Shown: positions 26,999 through 36,751, counted from the stretch's first letter. The stretch: 64,000 nucleotides of DNA from Candidatus Gastranaerophilales bacterium (GCA_944324285.1 CALUVR010000008.1:16055-80054); one strand, 5' to 3'. Made by a program: numbers and translations. The notes: generated from the sequence alone by a model not told the origin.

Positions 26999-27187
26999 AT
27001 GGCACGAGTACTTATTTCTATGCCCGAAGAATTTCTGAACAAAATTGACCAGGTTGCAGATGGCGAAAATCGTTCGCGCAGTGAATTAATCCGAGAAGCG
27101 TTGAGAACTTACATTTACAAACAAAAAATCAGAGAATCAACTACTGCCGGCAAAAATGCAGCTATCCTTGAAGAGTTATTGGAATAA
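26999..27187 (+). CDS. Ribbon-helix-helix (CopG/NikR-type) DNA-binding protein
   Basis: The 62-residue protein has the RHH pattern: a beta strand (ARVLISMPEEFLNKID), then NRSRSELIREALRTYIYKQK. AAAGGAGA precedes the ATG. No toxin gene follows, only an intrinsic terminator, so it looks like an orphan regulator rather than an antitoxin. It is divergent from pyrH with 240 bases between and might control that operon; this is inference from position. Confidence 0.88.
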   Translation: MARVLISMPEEFLNKIDQVADGENRSRSELIREALRTYIYKQKIRESTTAGKNAAILEELLE

Positions 27188-27232
27188 ATTTCTCTTGCAT
27201 AAGGGCATGGTTACTGAGATTTGGGATTTGGT

Positions 27233-27265
27233 AAAAGACCGCAAAAAAATTCAGCGGTCTTTTTT
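27233..27265 (+). terminator. Intrinsic terminator of the CopG-like gene
   Basis: AAAAGACCGC / GCGGTCTTTT with an A-rich loop, followed by a T-run. Confidence 0.9.
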
Positions 27266-27346
27266 GTTATTTTTCTTCATAAACTATCAAAAAATATGTT
27301 GATGTTTTTTTATAAATAGTGTAAAATTACTAAACGGGTATTGTGT

Positions 27347-28501
27347 ATGAGTGAAAATAACTTTATATTGCCTCAGAAATCTGAATTAATTCAAATAAAG
27401 ACTTCCGATATTGATTACGAACTGCCTGATTTAAAAAGTGCTACGGAAGCAAAAGCATCCGTTATAGCTAAATGGATGTCAGACTGGATAAAACACGATT
27501 TATCATGCGGCAAAATCAGTATTAATAATCTTTTGCCGTCAAAAGCTTCTCTTGCTTATTTTCTAGGCGTCAGCGCAGGTACTATTCAAAATGCAGTGAG
27601 ATATGTCGAAGATTCCGGAATTGTATGTTCAAAACAGTGTATTGGAACCATCATTGTCGGAGAAACTGAGTGCGGAGTTCGGAAGCTTACCTCAAAAAGA
27701 GAAACTGCCATTGACGCTATTAAAAATTTTATTATTGAAAAAAATTTTAAAGTTGGTCAAAATCTACCATCTTCAAGACATATCGCCGAACAAATCGGAT
27801 GTTCGGCAAATACAACACGGCTTGCGCTTGAGTATCTGTGTTCTGCCGGCATACTTGAACATAAATTTAAAACCACAAAAGAATCATGTTGGAGTTTGAA
27901 ATCTAATGAATTTAAAAAATCTGGCACTCCGCCTTTAATGGCGCCAAAAACTCTTGTTTCAAAAGTGGAGAAAGATTTAAAAGACTATATTAACAATAAC
28001 TTAAAAATCGGAGATAAACTCCCTGCACATGCAGAATTATCATCTATTTTAAAGGTAAGTATAAAGACAACCCACGATGCATTAAAATCTTTGATTGATG
28101 AGGGTATTCTTCTTCCGCGCCGCGGACGGTATGGGACTACCGTAATAAAAATGCCTTATTCGGATAAGAATAATGAACGCAAAGAGATGTCAATATTTGC
28201 ATCTGCTCAGGATACTGCCTTTTATTATTACGAAAAGACGCAAAATCATATTAAGAAAATGATTAGCGAAAATTACGAAATCGGTTCAAAGCTTCCGTCA
28301 ATTATAGAACTTTCCAAGCAGATGGATTTAAGCCCTAATACAATCAGGAAAGCATTCCAAAATCTGGCAAAAGAAGGGTATCTTGCGTTTTCCCGCGGGC
28401 GTTACGGAGGTACTTTCGTTATAGATATTCCGGAAACGGGTGAAGAAACCTTCAAATGGCTCGCTGTTAACCCGCAGTATGCCGAGATTTATAAGAATTA
28501 G
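27347..28501 (+). CDS. Protein of four tandem GntR-type winged helices
   Basis: The 384-residue product contains four successive GntR-like winged helix-turn-helix units and little else. They lie near 36-105, 118-180, 201-268 and 288-350, recognised by the repeated pattern LPS-x2-x-LA-x-x-x-GVS-x-x-T-x-x-A-x-x-x-L-x-x-x-GI and a wing with RGRYG(T/G)T. GntR regulators usually carry one such unit plus a ligand domain; none is present. I prefer the ATG at 27347 to the TTG at 27341. The ribosome binding site is weak. Target and signal unknown. Confidence 0.8.
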   Translation: MSENNFILPQKSELIQIKTSDIDYELPDLKSATEAKASVIAKWMSDWIKHDLSCGKISINNLLPSKASLAYFLGVSAGTIQNAVRYVEDSGIVCSKQCIGTIIVGETECGVRKLTSKRETAIDAIKNFIIEKNFKVGQNLPSSRHIAEQIGCSANTTRLALEYLCSAGILEHKFKTTKESCWSLKSNEFKKSGTPPLMAPKTLVSKVEKDLKDYINNNLKIGDKLPAHAELSSILKVSIKTTHDALKSLIDEGILLPRRGRYGTTVIKMPYSDKNNERKEMSIFASAQDTAFYYYEKTQNHIKKMISENYEIGSKLPSIIELSKQMDLSPNTIRKAFQNLAKEGYLAFSRGRYGGTFVIDIPETGEETFKWLAVNPQYAEIYKN

Positions 28502-28814
28502 TGTCATTGCGAGAAGTATTTTTGTTTACGCGCAGAGTGAACTCCAGTGCAACTTCGTCATTGCGAGGTGTTAGCCGAAGCAATCCAGCCTTTAAAATGT
28601 GATGAGTGAAAAGAAGTGACTAATTATTATTTATTGACCTACACACCTCTTACTTTTCTTTTACCCCTCACCGGAATTTGTAAATTCGCATCCGCTCATT
28701 AACAAATTCTACCCTCTCCCGCAAGGGGCGAGGGTACAGAACATCGTCCAATAAGCAGCACAAAGTGTTACCTGGTCACAAACAAGGTCATTTAAGTTAA
28801 TTGAGCCAATGAAA
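28502..28814. repeat. Gap with dispersed repeat modules
   Basis: Contains two copies of the TCATTGCGAG module (28503 and 28559; the second reads on to GAAGCAATCCAGCC), then GTGATGAGTGAAAAGAAGTG-type words, and ACCCTCTCCCGCAAGGGGCGAGGGT (about 28709-28733), a hairpin of the CCCTCTCCC/GGGAGAGGG module. No gene seen. Confidence 0.7.
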
Positions 28815-29081
28815 CTACGGGCACAAACTTTCCCAGTCGGGTTCGTTGTCCTCCTCGCCCGGCTCCCGTATGTGATCTCCACTTTCCAACATCACCATTA
28901 GCGATAATCGTAACTGTTTTTTGTAATTCTCACGAGCCTTTTCCGCCGTTTTGGCACAAAAACAAAAGCTTGGAATTTCCTCTATCATTATATAATGATA
29001 GGGTTTTCCTTCAAAATCTAAATCTTCGCCTTCAATAAGCGTCCAATCAAGGTTCATATAGTAATCTAAGTCTTTTTCCAC
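28815..29081 (-). CDS. HicB-like protein (RNase H-like antitoxin fold)
   Basis: The 88-residue protein resembles the HicB fold: YHYIMIEEIPSFCFCAKTAEKA, a helix with NYKKQLRLSLMVMLESG, and DHIREPGEED. It starts with GTG four bases after the GerMN stop, with GGCGG upstream, so it is translationally coupled. No HicA partner is adjacent, which argues against a standard toxin-antitoxin pair. It is the last gene of the rbfA-truB operon. Confidence 0.7.
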   Translation of the reverse strand: MEKDLDYYMNLDWTLIEGEDLDFEGKPYHYIMIEEIPSFCFCAKTAEKARENYKKQLRLSLMVMLESGDHIREPGEEDNEPDWESLCP

Positions 29082-29085
29082 TTTT

Positions 29086-29697
29086 CTAACCGCCTAACGA
29101 ACTGTCGCTTAGAGGCTGTGTCAACATTATTCCGTCCCCGCCGATTACATCAGCCTGCTGACCTTCTATGTACAAATATACAGGTTTTTCCGTATTTTTT
29201 CTCGCTGTTTTTATTAACTGGAACAGTCTTTTATAAACACTATCCGTTCCGCCGCCGTATTCAAATTGCGAAGAAAGGTTTATAATAACCTTATCAGGAC
29301 GTTCCTGTACTCCTAAAATCTCAGTTCCACCAGGAATTTCAGAATAAACCCCTTTGGCTTTTTCGTTTTGTTTCGGACCTAATATGAGAGAACTTATAGC
29401 ATACTTTATTTTTGAACCGTCTATTGCAGGATCATATTCTCGTTTTACTATTTTATACACTTCTTCATTATTGTCATTTTGTCCTATGAATACAATATCA
29501 ACATATTCTTTAGGTTTTGGCTGCTCAACTTCTTCCGGTTGTTCCACAGGTGCCGGAGGTGCAGGCTGCTCCTGTACCGCTCCCGGAATTTCTCCGGTTG
29601 ATTCGCCAGGGGCAAGCAGTTTTAAACCTAAAAATACTGATGCTGCGACCATTGCTACACCTAAAATTCCTAAAAATACTTTTTGATCTGCTCTCAT
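29086..29697 (-). CDS. GerMN domain lipoprotein-like envelope protein
   Basis: The 203-residue protein has an N-terminal membrane anchor (VFLGILGVAMVAASVFLGLKL), a Pro/Glu-rich linker (about 35-65) and a GerMN domain (about 68-190) with KYAISSLILGP, VQERPDKVIINLSSQFEYGG and PVYLYIEGQ. GerMN domains occur in envelope proteins of Firmicutes and Cyanobacteria, where they assist cell wall processes. AAGGAAT precedes the ATG. It sits in the truB operon between an LmeA-like gene and the HicB-like gene. Confidence 0.87.
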   Translation of the reverse strand: MRADQKVFLGILGVAMVAASVFLGLKLLAPGESTGEIPGAVQEQPAPPAPVEQPEEVEQPKPKEYVDIVFIGQNDNNEEVYKIVKREYDPAIDGSKIKYAISSLILGPKQNEKAKGVYSEIPGGTEILGVQERPDKVIINLSSQFEYGGGTDSVYKRLFQLIKTARKNTEKPVYLYIEGQQADVIGGDGIMLTQPLSDSSLGG

Positions 29698-29701
29698 ATT
29701 A

Positions 29702-30574
29702 TTATTCCTTACATTCGGTTACTACATCTTTTAATACTATAATTGTACCATCTATGTCAATCTTGTTATCTTTTATTGCAGCATCTTTTACTGTCAAGGT
29801 GGCATCTTTATTCTCCAGGATGCCGAGGGAAAAACTTAACGGATTCAGATAATTTATCACGTATGAAAGATTGCTCAAATCCAGTGAAAAGAAATTATTT
29901 AAAACCTTTGTGTGCGAAAGGTATAATTTCCCGTTGAAAATATTCACATCCGAACTCACTACAATATTCTGTTTTGTATTAAACAGAGGTATTTTTACCT
30001 GAAAGACATACATAAATTTGTTTTCGCGTAATTTTGCTCTAGATTGTGTAATATTGAAAAGATTATACGCTTTTCCCATTGAATTTATTTCATCTATCAG
30101 CTCTTTATAGCCGTTAGCATTCATTGTATTGTTCAGGTCATCTTCCGTAATCGTTGTGGCAAATGCCATACCGAAATCTTCTTTGAAGGTGGCGGTTTTA
30201 TTTTTCTGGTCATACACAATGTAATTGTAATCGCAGAGAGTTTTCAGTTTCAGCATTGATAAATATACATCATCTGCGACAATATTTTTTCCTGTAATTT
30301 CAAGAGATTTAAATCTCCCTGCTTTTAAATCTGGCATGCTGTAGGCTTTTATTTTTACATCAAAATCTCCATCGGCTTCTTTTTTTATCTGGCTTTTAAG
30401 GATTGACTGTGCGGTTTTTGTTGCAAGAAAAGTTGTCCCTGTTATGTTGCTTAATCCGCGGGAAAATCCGTTTGATAATTCCATATTTGAAGGACACATA
30501 AAATCTTCACACTTAGCAGATACAGATGCTGCTGTTAATGCCATAATTCCAAGTGTTATTAAAAATTTTTTCAT
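29702..30574 (-). CDS. DUF2993/LmeA-like exported lipid-binding protein
   Basis: The 290-residue product has a clear signal peptide (KKFLITLGIMALTAASVSA) and then the DUF2993 pattern: KTAQSILKSQIKKEADGDFDVKIKAYSMPDLKAGRFKSLEI, ADDVYLSMLKLKTLC and a late LDLSNLSYVINYLNPLSF segment. Family members (LmeA in actinobacteria, widespread in cyanobacteria) sit in the periplasm and bind lipids. The start overlaps the truB stop as TAATG, so it is coupled to truB. Confidence 0.82.
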   Translation of the reverse strand: MKKFLITLGIMALTAASVSAKCEDFMCPSNMELSNGFSRGLSNITGTTFLATKTAQSILKSQIKKEADGDFDVKIKAYSMPDLKAGRFKSLEITGKNIVADDVYLSMLKLKTLCDYNYIVYDQKNKTATFKEDFGMAFATTITEDDLNNTMNANGYKELIDEINSMGKAYNLFNITQSRAKLRENKFMYVFQVKIPLFNTKQNIVVSSDVNIFNGKLYLSHTKVLNNFFSLDLSNLSYVINYLNPLSFSLGILENKDATLTVKDAAIKDNKIDIDGTIIVLKDVVTECKE

Positions 30575-31437
30575 TATGAAAATACCTTTTTCACCGTAAT
30601 TTTATTTTTATCGGCAAAGCCGACAGCACTTATGTTATTATTATAAATCAAAATTACAAAATCGGCACATTGTGAAGGATTATTGATTTGCTGCCCGTGG
30701 AGAACTTTTTCGTGTGCGGTGCTGTCTATTTCAATTTGCGGAAGCTCAAGTACATCCAGCGGATTGATAAGGCTGGCTGTAACGTCAATATTGTCAAGTG
30801 GTACGCTTTTTTCAACAGTAAATTTGCCTGCTTTTGTACGGATAAGTTTAATCAGATGCCCGCCGCAATTGAGGTTTTGACCTAAATCATGCGCAATCGA
30901 GCGGATATAGGTTCCTTTGGAGCAGCCTATCAGAAGTTCTGCGGTCTGATTTTCGTCGTTAAAGTTTTTTAGTTCAAGTTTTTCTATTGTGACTTGCCGC
31001 GGCTGAATTTCAATATCTTCACCTTTTCTTGCATACTCGTAAAGCTTTTTACCCTTAACTTTTATTGCCGAATATATCGGCGGAAGCTGGGAAATTTCTC
31101 CTTTGAAATCTTCTAAAGCATTTAAAAGTTCTTCTTTTGTAATTTTTTTATCGGAGGTCGAGGTAACTTCTCCTTCTAAGTCGTAAGTCGTTGTTGCTGA
31201 CCCGAATTGAACTGTTGCAAGGTATTCCTTATCATCATCAAGATATTCGATTAACCTTGTGGCTTTTCCGATACAAACGGGCAAAACGCCTTCTGCGAAC
31301 GGGTCAAGAGTTCCGGTGTGTCCGATTTGTTTAATCTTTGTAAGTCGTCTTAAAACCGCCACTACATCGTGAGATGTCATACCTCTTGGCTTATAAATAT
31401 TGACAAAACCGAACAACGAAGAGCAAGTTTGGGTCAA
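30574..31437 (-). CDS. truB: tRNA pseudouridine(55) synthase
   Basis: The 287-residue enzyme makes the T-loop pseudouridine of tRNAs. Seen are GFVNIYKPRGMTSHDVV, GHTGTLDPFAEGVLPVCIGKATRL with the catalytic Asp, PPIYSAIKVKGKKLYEYARKG and CSKGTYIRSIAHDLG. The start is a TTG, two bases after the rbfA stop; GAGGAG lies 12 bases upstream. The rbfA-truB order is typical of the infB operon. Confidence 0.96.
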   Translation of the reverse strand: MTQTCSSLFGFVNIYKPRGMTSHDVVAVLRRLTKIKQIGHTGTLDPFAEGVLPVCIGKATRLIEYLDDDKEYLATVQFGSATTTYDLEGEVTSTSDKKITKEELLNALEDFKGEISQLPPIYSAIKVKGKKLYEYARKGEDIEIQPRQVTIEKLELKNFNDENQTAELLIGCSKGTYIRSIAHDLGQNLNCGGHLIKLIRTKAGKFTVEKSVPLDNIDVTASLINPLDVLELPQIEIDSTAHEKVLHGQQINNPSQCADFVILIYNNNISAVGFADKNKITVKKVFS

Positions 31438-31439
31438 TA

Positions 31440-31784
31440 TTACAATTCTCCTCGTGAAATTTTATCAATGATTTCGCTGACCTTTGAACCTTTTTCCAGA
31501 GAATCAGTGTAAACGAATTTCAGTTCAGGCGTAAGGCGTAATCTAATGCGTTTGCCGACTTCAAATCTTATTTTCGGGGTGCTGTGTTCTATAATTTCTT
31601 TTGTTTTTTCAATTTGTTCATCTGAACCCAGGACGCTGTATATAACTTTCGCAAAAGAATTGTCGTGCGATACCTCAACATCAACAACTGAAACAACTCC
31701 CGCTAATCCGCGGATTTCTTTTCTCAAAATTTCCGAGATATCTCGCATTAATTCTTTTCTGACGCGTTCGTTTCTTAGTGTCAT
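31440..31784 (-). CDS. rbfA: Ribosome-binding factor A
   Basis: The 114-residue KH-fold protein (RVRKELMRDISEILRKEIRG, then VVSVVDVEVSHDNSFAKVIYSVLG, then RFEVGKRIRLRLTPELKFVY) helps mature the 30S subunit. I chose the ATG at 31784 since AAGGAG lies six bases before it and directly abuts the ATG at 31790. Upstream, where infB should be, a pilin/XRE module intervenes. Confidence 0.95.
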   Translation of the reverse strand: MTLRNERVRKELMRDISEILRKEIRGLAGVVSVVDVEVSHDNSFAKVIYSVLGSDEQIEKTKEIIEHSTPKIRFEVGKRIRLRLTPELKFVYTDSLEKGSKVSEIIDKISRGEL

Positions 31785-31837
31785 AATCATCTCCTTGTTA
31801 ATCCGATTATAGCATAAAAAGATTGTATTTAAACACC

Positions 31838-32062
31838 CTATTGTCCTAAACGAATTTCGTCAATATCAATATAAATCCTGTAGCCCAAAATTTTGCATAT
31901 TAATTTCATTTCTGTGTATCGAAGAGATTCACTTTTTAATTTGTGGGATATCAGGCTTTGAGAGTAATGTTTGCCGGAAAGTTCAGTCATACGTCTGGCT
32001 AGTTCGGTCATTGTCATACGTTTTGAAAATAACATTATTCTTACTTCTTCCCGTATATTCAT
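31838..32062 (-). CDS. Small XRE-type helix-turn-helix regulator (module 2)
   Basis: A 74-residue HTH protein: MNIREEVRIMLFSKRMTMTE (helix 1), LARRMTELSGKHYSQSLISH (helices 2-3), then KSESLRYTEMKLICKILGYR. An ATG nine bases earlier (32071) is also in frame. A TATAAT box (32075-32070) ends seven bases before the ATG at 32062 and no Shine-Dalgarno is present, so the transcript may be leaderless. It is divergent from the module 2 pseudopilin and lies inside the infB-rbfA interval. Confidence 0.8.
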   Translation of the reverse strand: MNIREEVRIMLFSKRMTMTELARRMTELSGKHYSQSLISHKLKSESLRYTEMKLICKILGYRIYIDIDEIRLGQ

Positions 32063-32173
32063 AATCATCATTATACAATTCTATTGACTGACTATGAAAA
32101 ATATTGTATATTCATGAATAATATTCATAATTATTAAAAATATTCATATTGATTTTATACAAAGGAGCTGATT
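32063..32173. promoter_or_regulatory. Divergent control region of pilin/XRE module 2
   Basis: It contains a perfect 12-bp palindrome TATTCATGAATA (32109-32120) and further ATATTCAT half-sites at 32121-32128 and 32140-32147. These are different words from those of the other modules, consistent with a cognate operator for the neighbouring XRE protein. Confidence 0.55.
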
Positions 32174-32896
32174 ATGAGAAACGCTTTTACGTTAGCCGAG
32201 GTTTTAATAACACTTGGGATTATTGGTATAGTTGCTGCAATGACACTGCCTGCAATAGTTCAAAGACAGCAGATGCTTACTGCGGCAAAGCGCTTATCTC
32301 AGACTTACAGTCAAATCTACTATGCGATTAACATGTCTCAGGCAAAATTCGGAGATATGCGTAATTGGGCGGTTAATGATAATTACGGGAGTGACTTAGG
32401 GGCTGATAGTTCAGCTGCAACTGAAAATGAAAATGTTATGATAAAGGATTTTGCCGAAACCTATTTGAAACCATATTTGAAATACACAGGACATCCTGAC
32501 ATTAGAACCTTAAAAGATGCAGGTTATGAGGTCTACCATTCAAAAGACGGACGGGCTTATATGAATTTAAGCACCCAATATTACGTATTTGAATTAGCGA
32601 ACGGAGTTACCCTTTTTATAGGGTATAATCAGAGTGAATCTTCAGCTACTCTGCCGCTTATTTTTGTGGATATAAATGGAAAATCAAGACCAAATACAAT
32701 TGGCAGAGATTTCTTCTTTTTCAGTTTAGATTCTATTAGTACAATGAAGGTACAGCCATACGGTTACAGGCTTGATAGAACCACTCTTCTGGAAAAATGT
32801 GCAAGACATTCTGACGGCAATGTCTGGGATAATTTCTGTTGTACTGCTTTGATTATGAATGACGGCTGGGATATTAAAAATGACCATCCGTGGTAA
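32174..32896 (+). CDS. Type IV pseudopilin-like protein (module 2)
   Basis: The 240-residue protein starts MRNAFTLAEVLITLGIIG (prepilin signal cleaved after Ala4) and has the Asp-rich strand FVDINGKSRPNTIGRDFFFF and a C-terminal CCTALIMNDGWDIKNDHPW close to that of module 3. AAAGGAG precedes the ATG. The stop lies three bases from the convergent infB stop. It is exported and processed by a prepilin peptidase if functional; no assembly genes are in the window. Confidence 0.9.
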   Translation: MRNAFTLAEVLITLGIIGIVAAMTLPAIVQRQQMLTAAKRLSQTYSQIYYAINMSQAKFGDMRNWAVNDNYGSDLGADSSAATENENVMIKDFAETYLKPYLKYTGHPDIRTLKDAGYEVYHSKDGRAYMNLSTQYYVFELANGVTLFIGYNQSESSATLPLIFVDINGKSRPNTIGRDFFFFSLDSISTMKVQPYGYRLDRTTLLEKCARHSDGNVWDNFCCTALIMNDGWDIKNDHPW

Positions 32897-32899
32897 ACT

Positions 32900-35389
32900 T
32901 TACAGGCTGTCGCGTTCGACTTCTTCTGTTGTTGAAACTTCTATAATGTCGCCGACTTCAATATCGTTCCATTTGCTGAACGATATACCGCATTCAAAAC
33001 CTTGCGCAACTTCTTTAACATCGTCTTTGAAACGTTTAAGCTGGTCGATTGCGCCTTTAAAGATTTCTTCACCGTTACGGAGAAGTCTTGCAGCTTTACT
33101 TCTCACAATCTTACCTTCCGTTACATAGCAGCCCGCAATTTTTGTGGTCTTACCGATTGTAAATACCTGACGGACTTCTGCTTTCCCGAGTTCAACCTCT
33201 TTAATTTCAGGCTGGAGAAGTGAAAGCATTGTTTTTTCCATATCTTCAAGTATCTGATAAATGATATCGTAGGTTTTTATTGTAACCCCTTCTTTTTCGG
33301 CTGCAGCCGCAGCTTTGTTGTCGGTTTTTACCGTAAATCCTAAAATCAATGCCCCTGAGGCTGATGCAAGCATTACGTCTGCTTCTGAAATATCACCTAC
33401 GCCGACGTGAATAATTTTTGTCGTAATTTCTTTTGATTCAAGCTGCGCAATCGCCTGAGAAACAGCTTCTGCTGAACCATGTGTATTTGCTTTAATTATT
33501 AAGTTCAATTGAGGGATATCTTCATCTCCAGCAACAGCTTCGCGTCTGATGTGGGCTGGAAGCATTGCCTCTAATCGTTTGTCACGTTCTTTTTCACGGC
33601 GTTTTTCAACGATTGCTTTCATTTCTTTTTCGTTTTTAACTACTTCAAACCTGTCGCCAGCCTGAGGTACTTCCGTTAAACCTAATATCTCAACAGGAGT
33701 TGACGGTTCCGCTTTTTGGATTTTTTCGCCGCTGTCGGATAAAAGGGCACGGACTCTGCCGCATGCAGTTCCGACAACCACACAGTTGCCTATTCTAAGT
33801 GTTCCGTTTTGAACAAGAAGTGTTGCGACCGGTCCTTTCCCTTTATCTAAGTTTGCTTCAATTACAACGCCTGAGGCTTCTGCTTTAGGGTTGGCTTTGA
33901 GGTCTTGAACTTCCGCTACAAGCAGAATGTATTCCAATAATTCGTCAATGCCTGTTCCCTGAAGAGCTGAAACTTTAACCGTAATTGTATCTCCGCCCCA
34001 CTGTTCCGGTACAAGCCCGTGTTCCGTTAATTGCTGTAACACTTTATCAGGGTTTGCGCCAGGTTTATCTATTTTGTTAACTGCAACAATGATAGGTACT
34101 TCCGCAGCTTTTGCGTGGTTAATTGCTTCGATTGTCTGAGGCATTATACCGTCGTCTGCCGCAACAACAAGAATTGCAATATCTGTTGCCTTAGCACCGC
34201 GCGCTCTCATTTCCGTGAAAGCTTCGTGTCCCGGAGTATCTACAAATACGATTTTCTTTTCTTTATTGTTGTCAAGGTAAACCGTATAAGCACCGATAGA
34301 TTGCGTAATTCCGCCGACTTCGGTTGCGACAATTTTGTGTTTTGAAGCACGGATACTGTCGAGTAAGGTTGTTTTACCGTGGTCAACGTGACCCATAATA
34401 CTTACAACAGGTGCTCGTTTTTTCAGTAATTTTTTATCGACTTCTGATAACGCTTTTTTCTCCTGTTCTTTTTCAAGTTCTTCTTCTATATATGCGTCTA
34501 AATCTTCTTCCAGAACTTCAAGGTTGTATTCCGCACAAATCTTTTTGATGACGTCAACGTCGATAAGCTGGTTAACGGTTGCCATTATCCCGTTCATCAT
34601 AAGAAATTTTACTATTTCTGCCGGTGTTTTTTGAATTTTTTCCGACAATTCAGAGATTGTCATTGCGTGGTTTACGACAATTGATTTTACTTCCTGAACT
34701 TCCTCTTCTTTATGAACTTTCTTTTTATGTTTTTGTGCAGCGGCTTTTTCTAATGAAATTCTTTCCTGTTCTTCTTTTTTATTGAATTCTTTATCTTTCT
34801 TTTTGCTGTCTGAGCGTTTTTTACCGGAACCTTTATTTTCGTAAATATCTTGCGGAATTATATGGCGTTCTATCGGTTTTTTTATAACTGAAGGTCTTTC
34901 CGGACGCTTACCTTCTTCGCCTTTTGCCTGACCATCTTTTGGCGGAAACGGCTTTTTAGAACGTTCACCCTGCTGTTTTGGCGGGAATTTTTTACCGTCC
35001 TCACGGCGAGGCTTTTCTCCTTCCGGTCTTTCCGTCTGTTTAGGAGCGCGTCTTACGATTTCTAAACGGCTTTGTGGTTTTACCACTTCAACTTTCGGTC
35101 TTTCAATAATAGTTTTTTTAGGTTCTTCTGATGCCTTTTCTTCTGCCTGTTTTGAAGATTCTGCTTCTACGACTTTTGCTTTTTTTACGATAAACGCTTT
35201 CGGTTTTTTGACTTCTTTTACTGAACCCGCATTAATAAAATCTTTCAATCTTCTTACCTGATCAACTGTCAGAGTGCTTGAATGAGTTTTTCCCGTAATA
35301 GAAATTTGTGCAAGTTTTTCTATTATTTCTTTGCTTGTTAATTTTAATTCTTTGGCTAATTCATTTATTCTTATTGTTTCAAAACTCAT
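32900..35389 (-). CDS. infB: Translation initiation factor IF-2
   Basis: The 829-residue GTPase delivers initiator tRNA to the 30S subunit. It has an N-terminal IF2N helix ([19 protein letters not shown]), a long Lys/Glu/Pro-rich linker (about 65-240), a second IF2N, then G1 [16 protein letters not shown]3 DTPGHEAF, G4 NKID and C-terminal domains. Its start overlaps the ylxR stop by 11 bases. rbfA, its usual neighbour, is 1.1 kb downstream beyond an inserted pilin/XRE pair. Confidence 0.97.
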   Translation of the reverse strand: MSFETIRINELAKELKLTSKEIIEKLAQISITGKTHSSTLTVDQVRRLKDFINAGSVKEVKKPKAFIVKKAKVVEAESSKQAEEKASEEPKKTIIERPKVEVVKPQSRLEIVRRAPKQTERPEGEKPRREDGKKFPPKQQGERSKKPFPPKDGQAKGEEGKRPERPSVIKKPIERHIIPQDIYENKGSGKKRSDSKKKDKEFNKKEEQERISLEKAAAQKHKKKVHKEEEVQEVKSIVVNHAMTISELSEKIQKTPAEIVKFLMMNGIMATVNQLIDVDVIKKICAEYNLEVLEEDLDAYIEEELEKEQEKKALSEVDKKLLKKRAPVVSIMGHVDHGKTTLLDSIRASKHKIVATEVGGITQSIGAYTVYLDNNKEKKIVFVDTPGHEAFTEMRARGAKATDIAILVVAADDGIMPQTIEAINHAKAAEVPIIVAVNKIDKPGANPDKVLQQLTEHGLVPEQWGGDTITVKVSALQGTGIDELLEYILLVAEVQDLKANPKAEASGVVIEANLDKGKGPVATLLVQNGTLRIGNCVVVGTACGRVRALLSDSGEKIQKAEPSTPVEILGLTEVPQAGDRFEVVKNEKEMKAIVEKRREKERDKRLEAMLPAHIRREAVAGDEDIPQLNLIIKANTHGSAEAVSQAIAQLESKEITTKIIHVGVGDISEADVMLASASGALILGFTVKTDNKAAAAAEKEGVTIKTYDIIYQILEDMEKTMLSLLQPEIKEVELGKAEVRQVFTIGKTTKIAGCYVTEGKIVRSKAARLLRNGEEIFKGAIDQLKRFKDDVKEVAQGFECGISFSKWNDIEVGDIIEVSTTEEVERDSL

Positions 35390-35624
35390 TTATTAATTTT
35401 CCTTTCAACTCTTGCGGTAGAGAAGTTTTCAGTGCTTTTTGCAATCTGTTTTTTTTGAATGCGGCTTCTATACAAGATTTATTATAACAAAGATATACGG
35501 ATCTGCCAAATGTTTTAGAATCTCCGTTCACGACTATGGTATTATGCGCATGTTCTCTGGTAATTTTTATCATTGAATTTCTGTTTTGGATTTTTCCGCA
35601 CCCTGCGCATTTTCTGTCTGTCAT
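35379..35624 (-). CDS. ylxR: YlxR family RNA-binding protein (DUF448)
   Basis: The 81-residue protein has the YlxR pattern: RKCAGCGKIQNRNSMIKITR with two paired cysteines, KTFGRSVYLCYNKSCIEAAF and KKNRLQKALKT. It is found between nusA and infB in many bacteria. Here nusA is absent and prfA is directly upstream, ten bases away. TTAGGA serves as ribosome binding site. Confidence 0.92.
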   Translation of the reverse strand: MTDRKCAGCGKIQNRNSMIKITREHAHNTIVVNGDSKTFGRSVYLCYNKSCIEAAFKKNRLQKALKTSLPQELKGKLINEF

Positions 35625-35634
35625 TCAATAAATC

Positions 35635-36717
35635 CTAACTTACTTCTGCCAGTTTTTCCAGTTTTAATTTCTGGTCATATTCCATCAATAATTTTATCAG
35701 TTCGTCCAAATCCCCGTCGATTACCGTCCAGACATTCAGGTTGTGATTAATTCTGTGGTCGGTTAATCTTCCCTGCGGGAAGTTGTATGTTCTGATACGT
35801 TCGCTTCTGTCGCCTGTTCCTACCTGTGAACGGCGAAGGTCGGTAATTTCCTGCATTTGTTTTTGCACTTCCATATCATAAAGTTTTGCTTTTAAGATTT
35901 GGAGGGCTCGTTCTTTGTTTTGTAATTGTGAGCGTTCTTCCGTACAGAAAATCATGATTCCGGTCGGTTTGTGGAACACTCGTGCTGCGGTTTCCACTTT
36001 GTTAACGTTTTGTCCACCGGCACCTCCTGAACGTGCGGTTGTAATTTCAATATCGTTCATATTGAGTTCGATTTCAACGTCATCAACCTCCGGCATAACT
36101 GCAACGGTTGCGGTTGATGTATGAACTCTTCCTTGAGATTCTGTTGCAGGAACCCTCTGGACTCTGTGTACGCCTGATTCGTATTTCAGTCTTGAATATA
36201 CAGCGTCACCTTTTATGGAAATAATTATTTCAGATACGCCGCCCGCTTCGCATTCTGTTTTACTCAGAACCTGAGTCTGCCAGCCCTGTTTATCCGCGTA
36301 TCTCATATACATTCTCGCTAAATCTCCGGCAAAAATGTTCGCTTCATCACCGCCTGCTCCGCCTCGGATTTCCAGCATAATATCTTTATCATCCATAGGG
36401 TCGCGCGGTAACAATAATATTTTCATCTGTTCTTCAAATTGAGGAATTTTTGCTTCGTTTTCTTCGATTTCGGCTTTTATCAATGCTTTCATTTCTTCAT
36501 CGTGTTCCGAATGAAGCATTTCTTTTGCGTCAGCTATTGCATCGGTTGCCTTTTTCCATTCATAATAAAGGTTAACCGTTTCCTCCATTGATTTTCTTTG
36601 TTTGGATAAATCCCTGAATCTTTTGTAATCCTGAATTACAGCAGGATCTGAGAGAGTTTCTCCAAGCTCTTTATATTTCTTTTCTATTTGTAATATTTTA
36701 TCTAGCATATCTTTCAT
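35635..36717 (-). CDS. prfA: Peptide chain release factor 1
   Basis: The 360-residue factor reads UAA and UAG. Seen are [20 protein letters not shown], the codon-recognition region near [18 protein letters not shown] and the catalytic GGQ in [19 protein letters not shown]. The RF1 length and lack of an RF2 frameshift support prfA. Two ATGs (36717 and 36708) are possible. A promoter (TTGAAA-16-TATAAT) predicts transcription starting at the A of the first ATG. Confidence 0.96.
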   Translation of the reverse strand: MKDMLDKILQIEKKYKELGETLSDPAVIQDYKRFRDLSKQRKSMEETVNLYYEWKKATDAIADAKEMLHSEHDEEMKALIKAEIEENEAKIPQFEEQMKILLLPRDPMDDKDIMLEIRGGAGGDEANIFAGDLARMYMRYADKQGWQTQVLSKTECEAGGVSEIIISIKGDAVYSRLKYESGVHRVQRVPATESQGRVHTSTATVAVMPEVDDVEIELNMNDIEITTARSGGAGGQNVNKVETAARVFHKPTGIMIFCTEERSQLQNKERALQILKAKLYDMEVQKQMQEITDLRRSQVGTGDRSERIRTYNFPQGRLTDHRINHNLNVWTVIDGDLDELIKLLMEYDQKLKLEKLAEVS

Positions 36718-36723
36718 ATCCTG

Positions 36724-36751
36724 ATTATAACAGGAACAAATTTTTTTTCAA
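36724..36751 (-). promoter_or_regulatory. Sigma70-like promoter of prfA
   Basis: On the minus strand TTGAAA (36751-36746) and TATAAT (36729-36724) are 16 bases apart. The -10 box ends six bases before the prfA ATG, which points to a leaderless or nearly leaderless mRNA. Confidence 0.6.

Noticed and set aside
26999..27187. Antitoxin of a type II toxin-antitoxin module
   Set aside because: The ribbon-helix-helix gene is followed directly by a terminator; no toxin gene follows.
28815..29081. HicA/HicB toxin-antitoxin pair
   Set aside because: Only the HicB-like protein is seen. No small HicA-like basic double-stranded RNA-binding-fold protein lies on either side.
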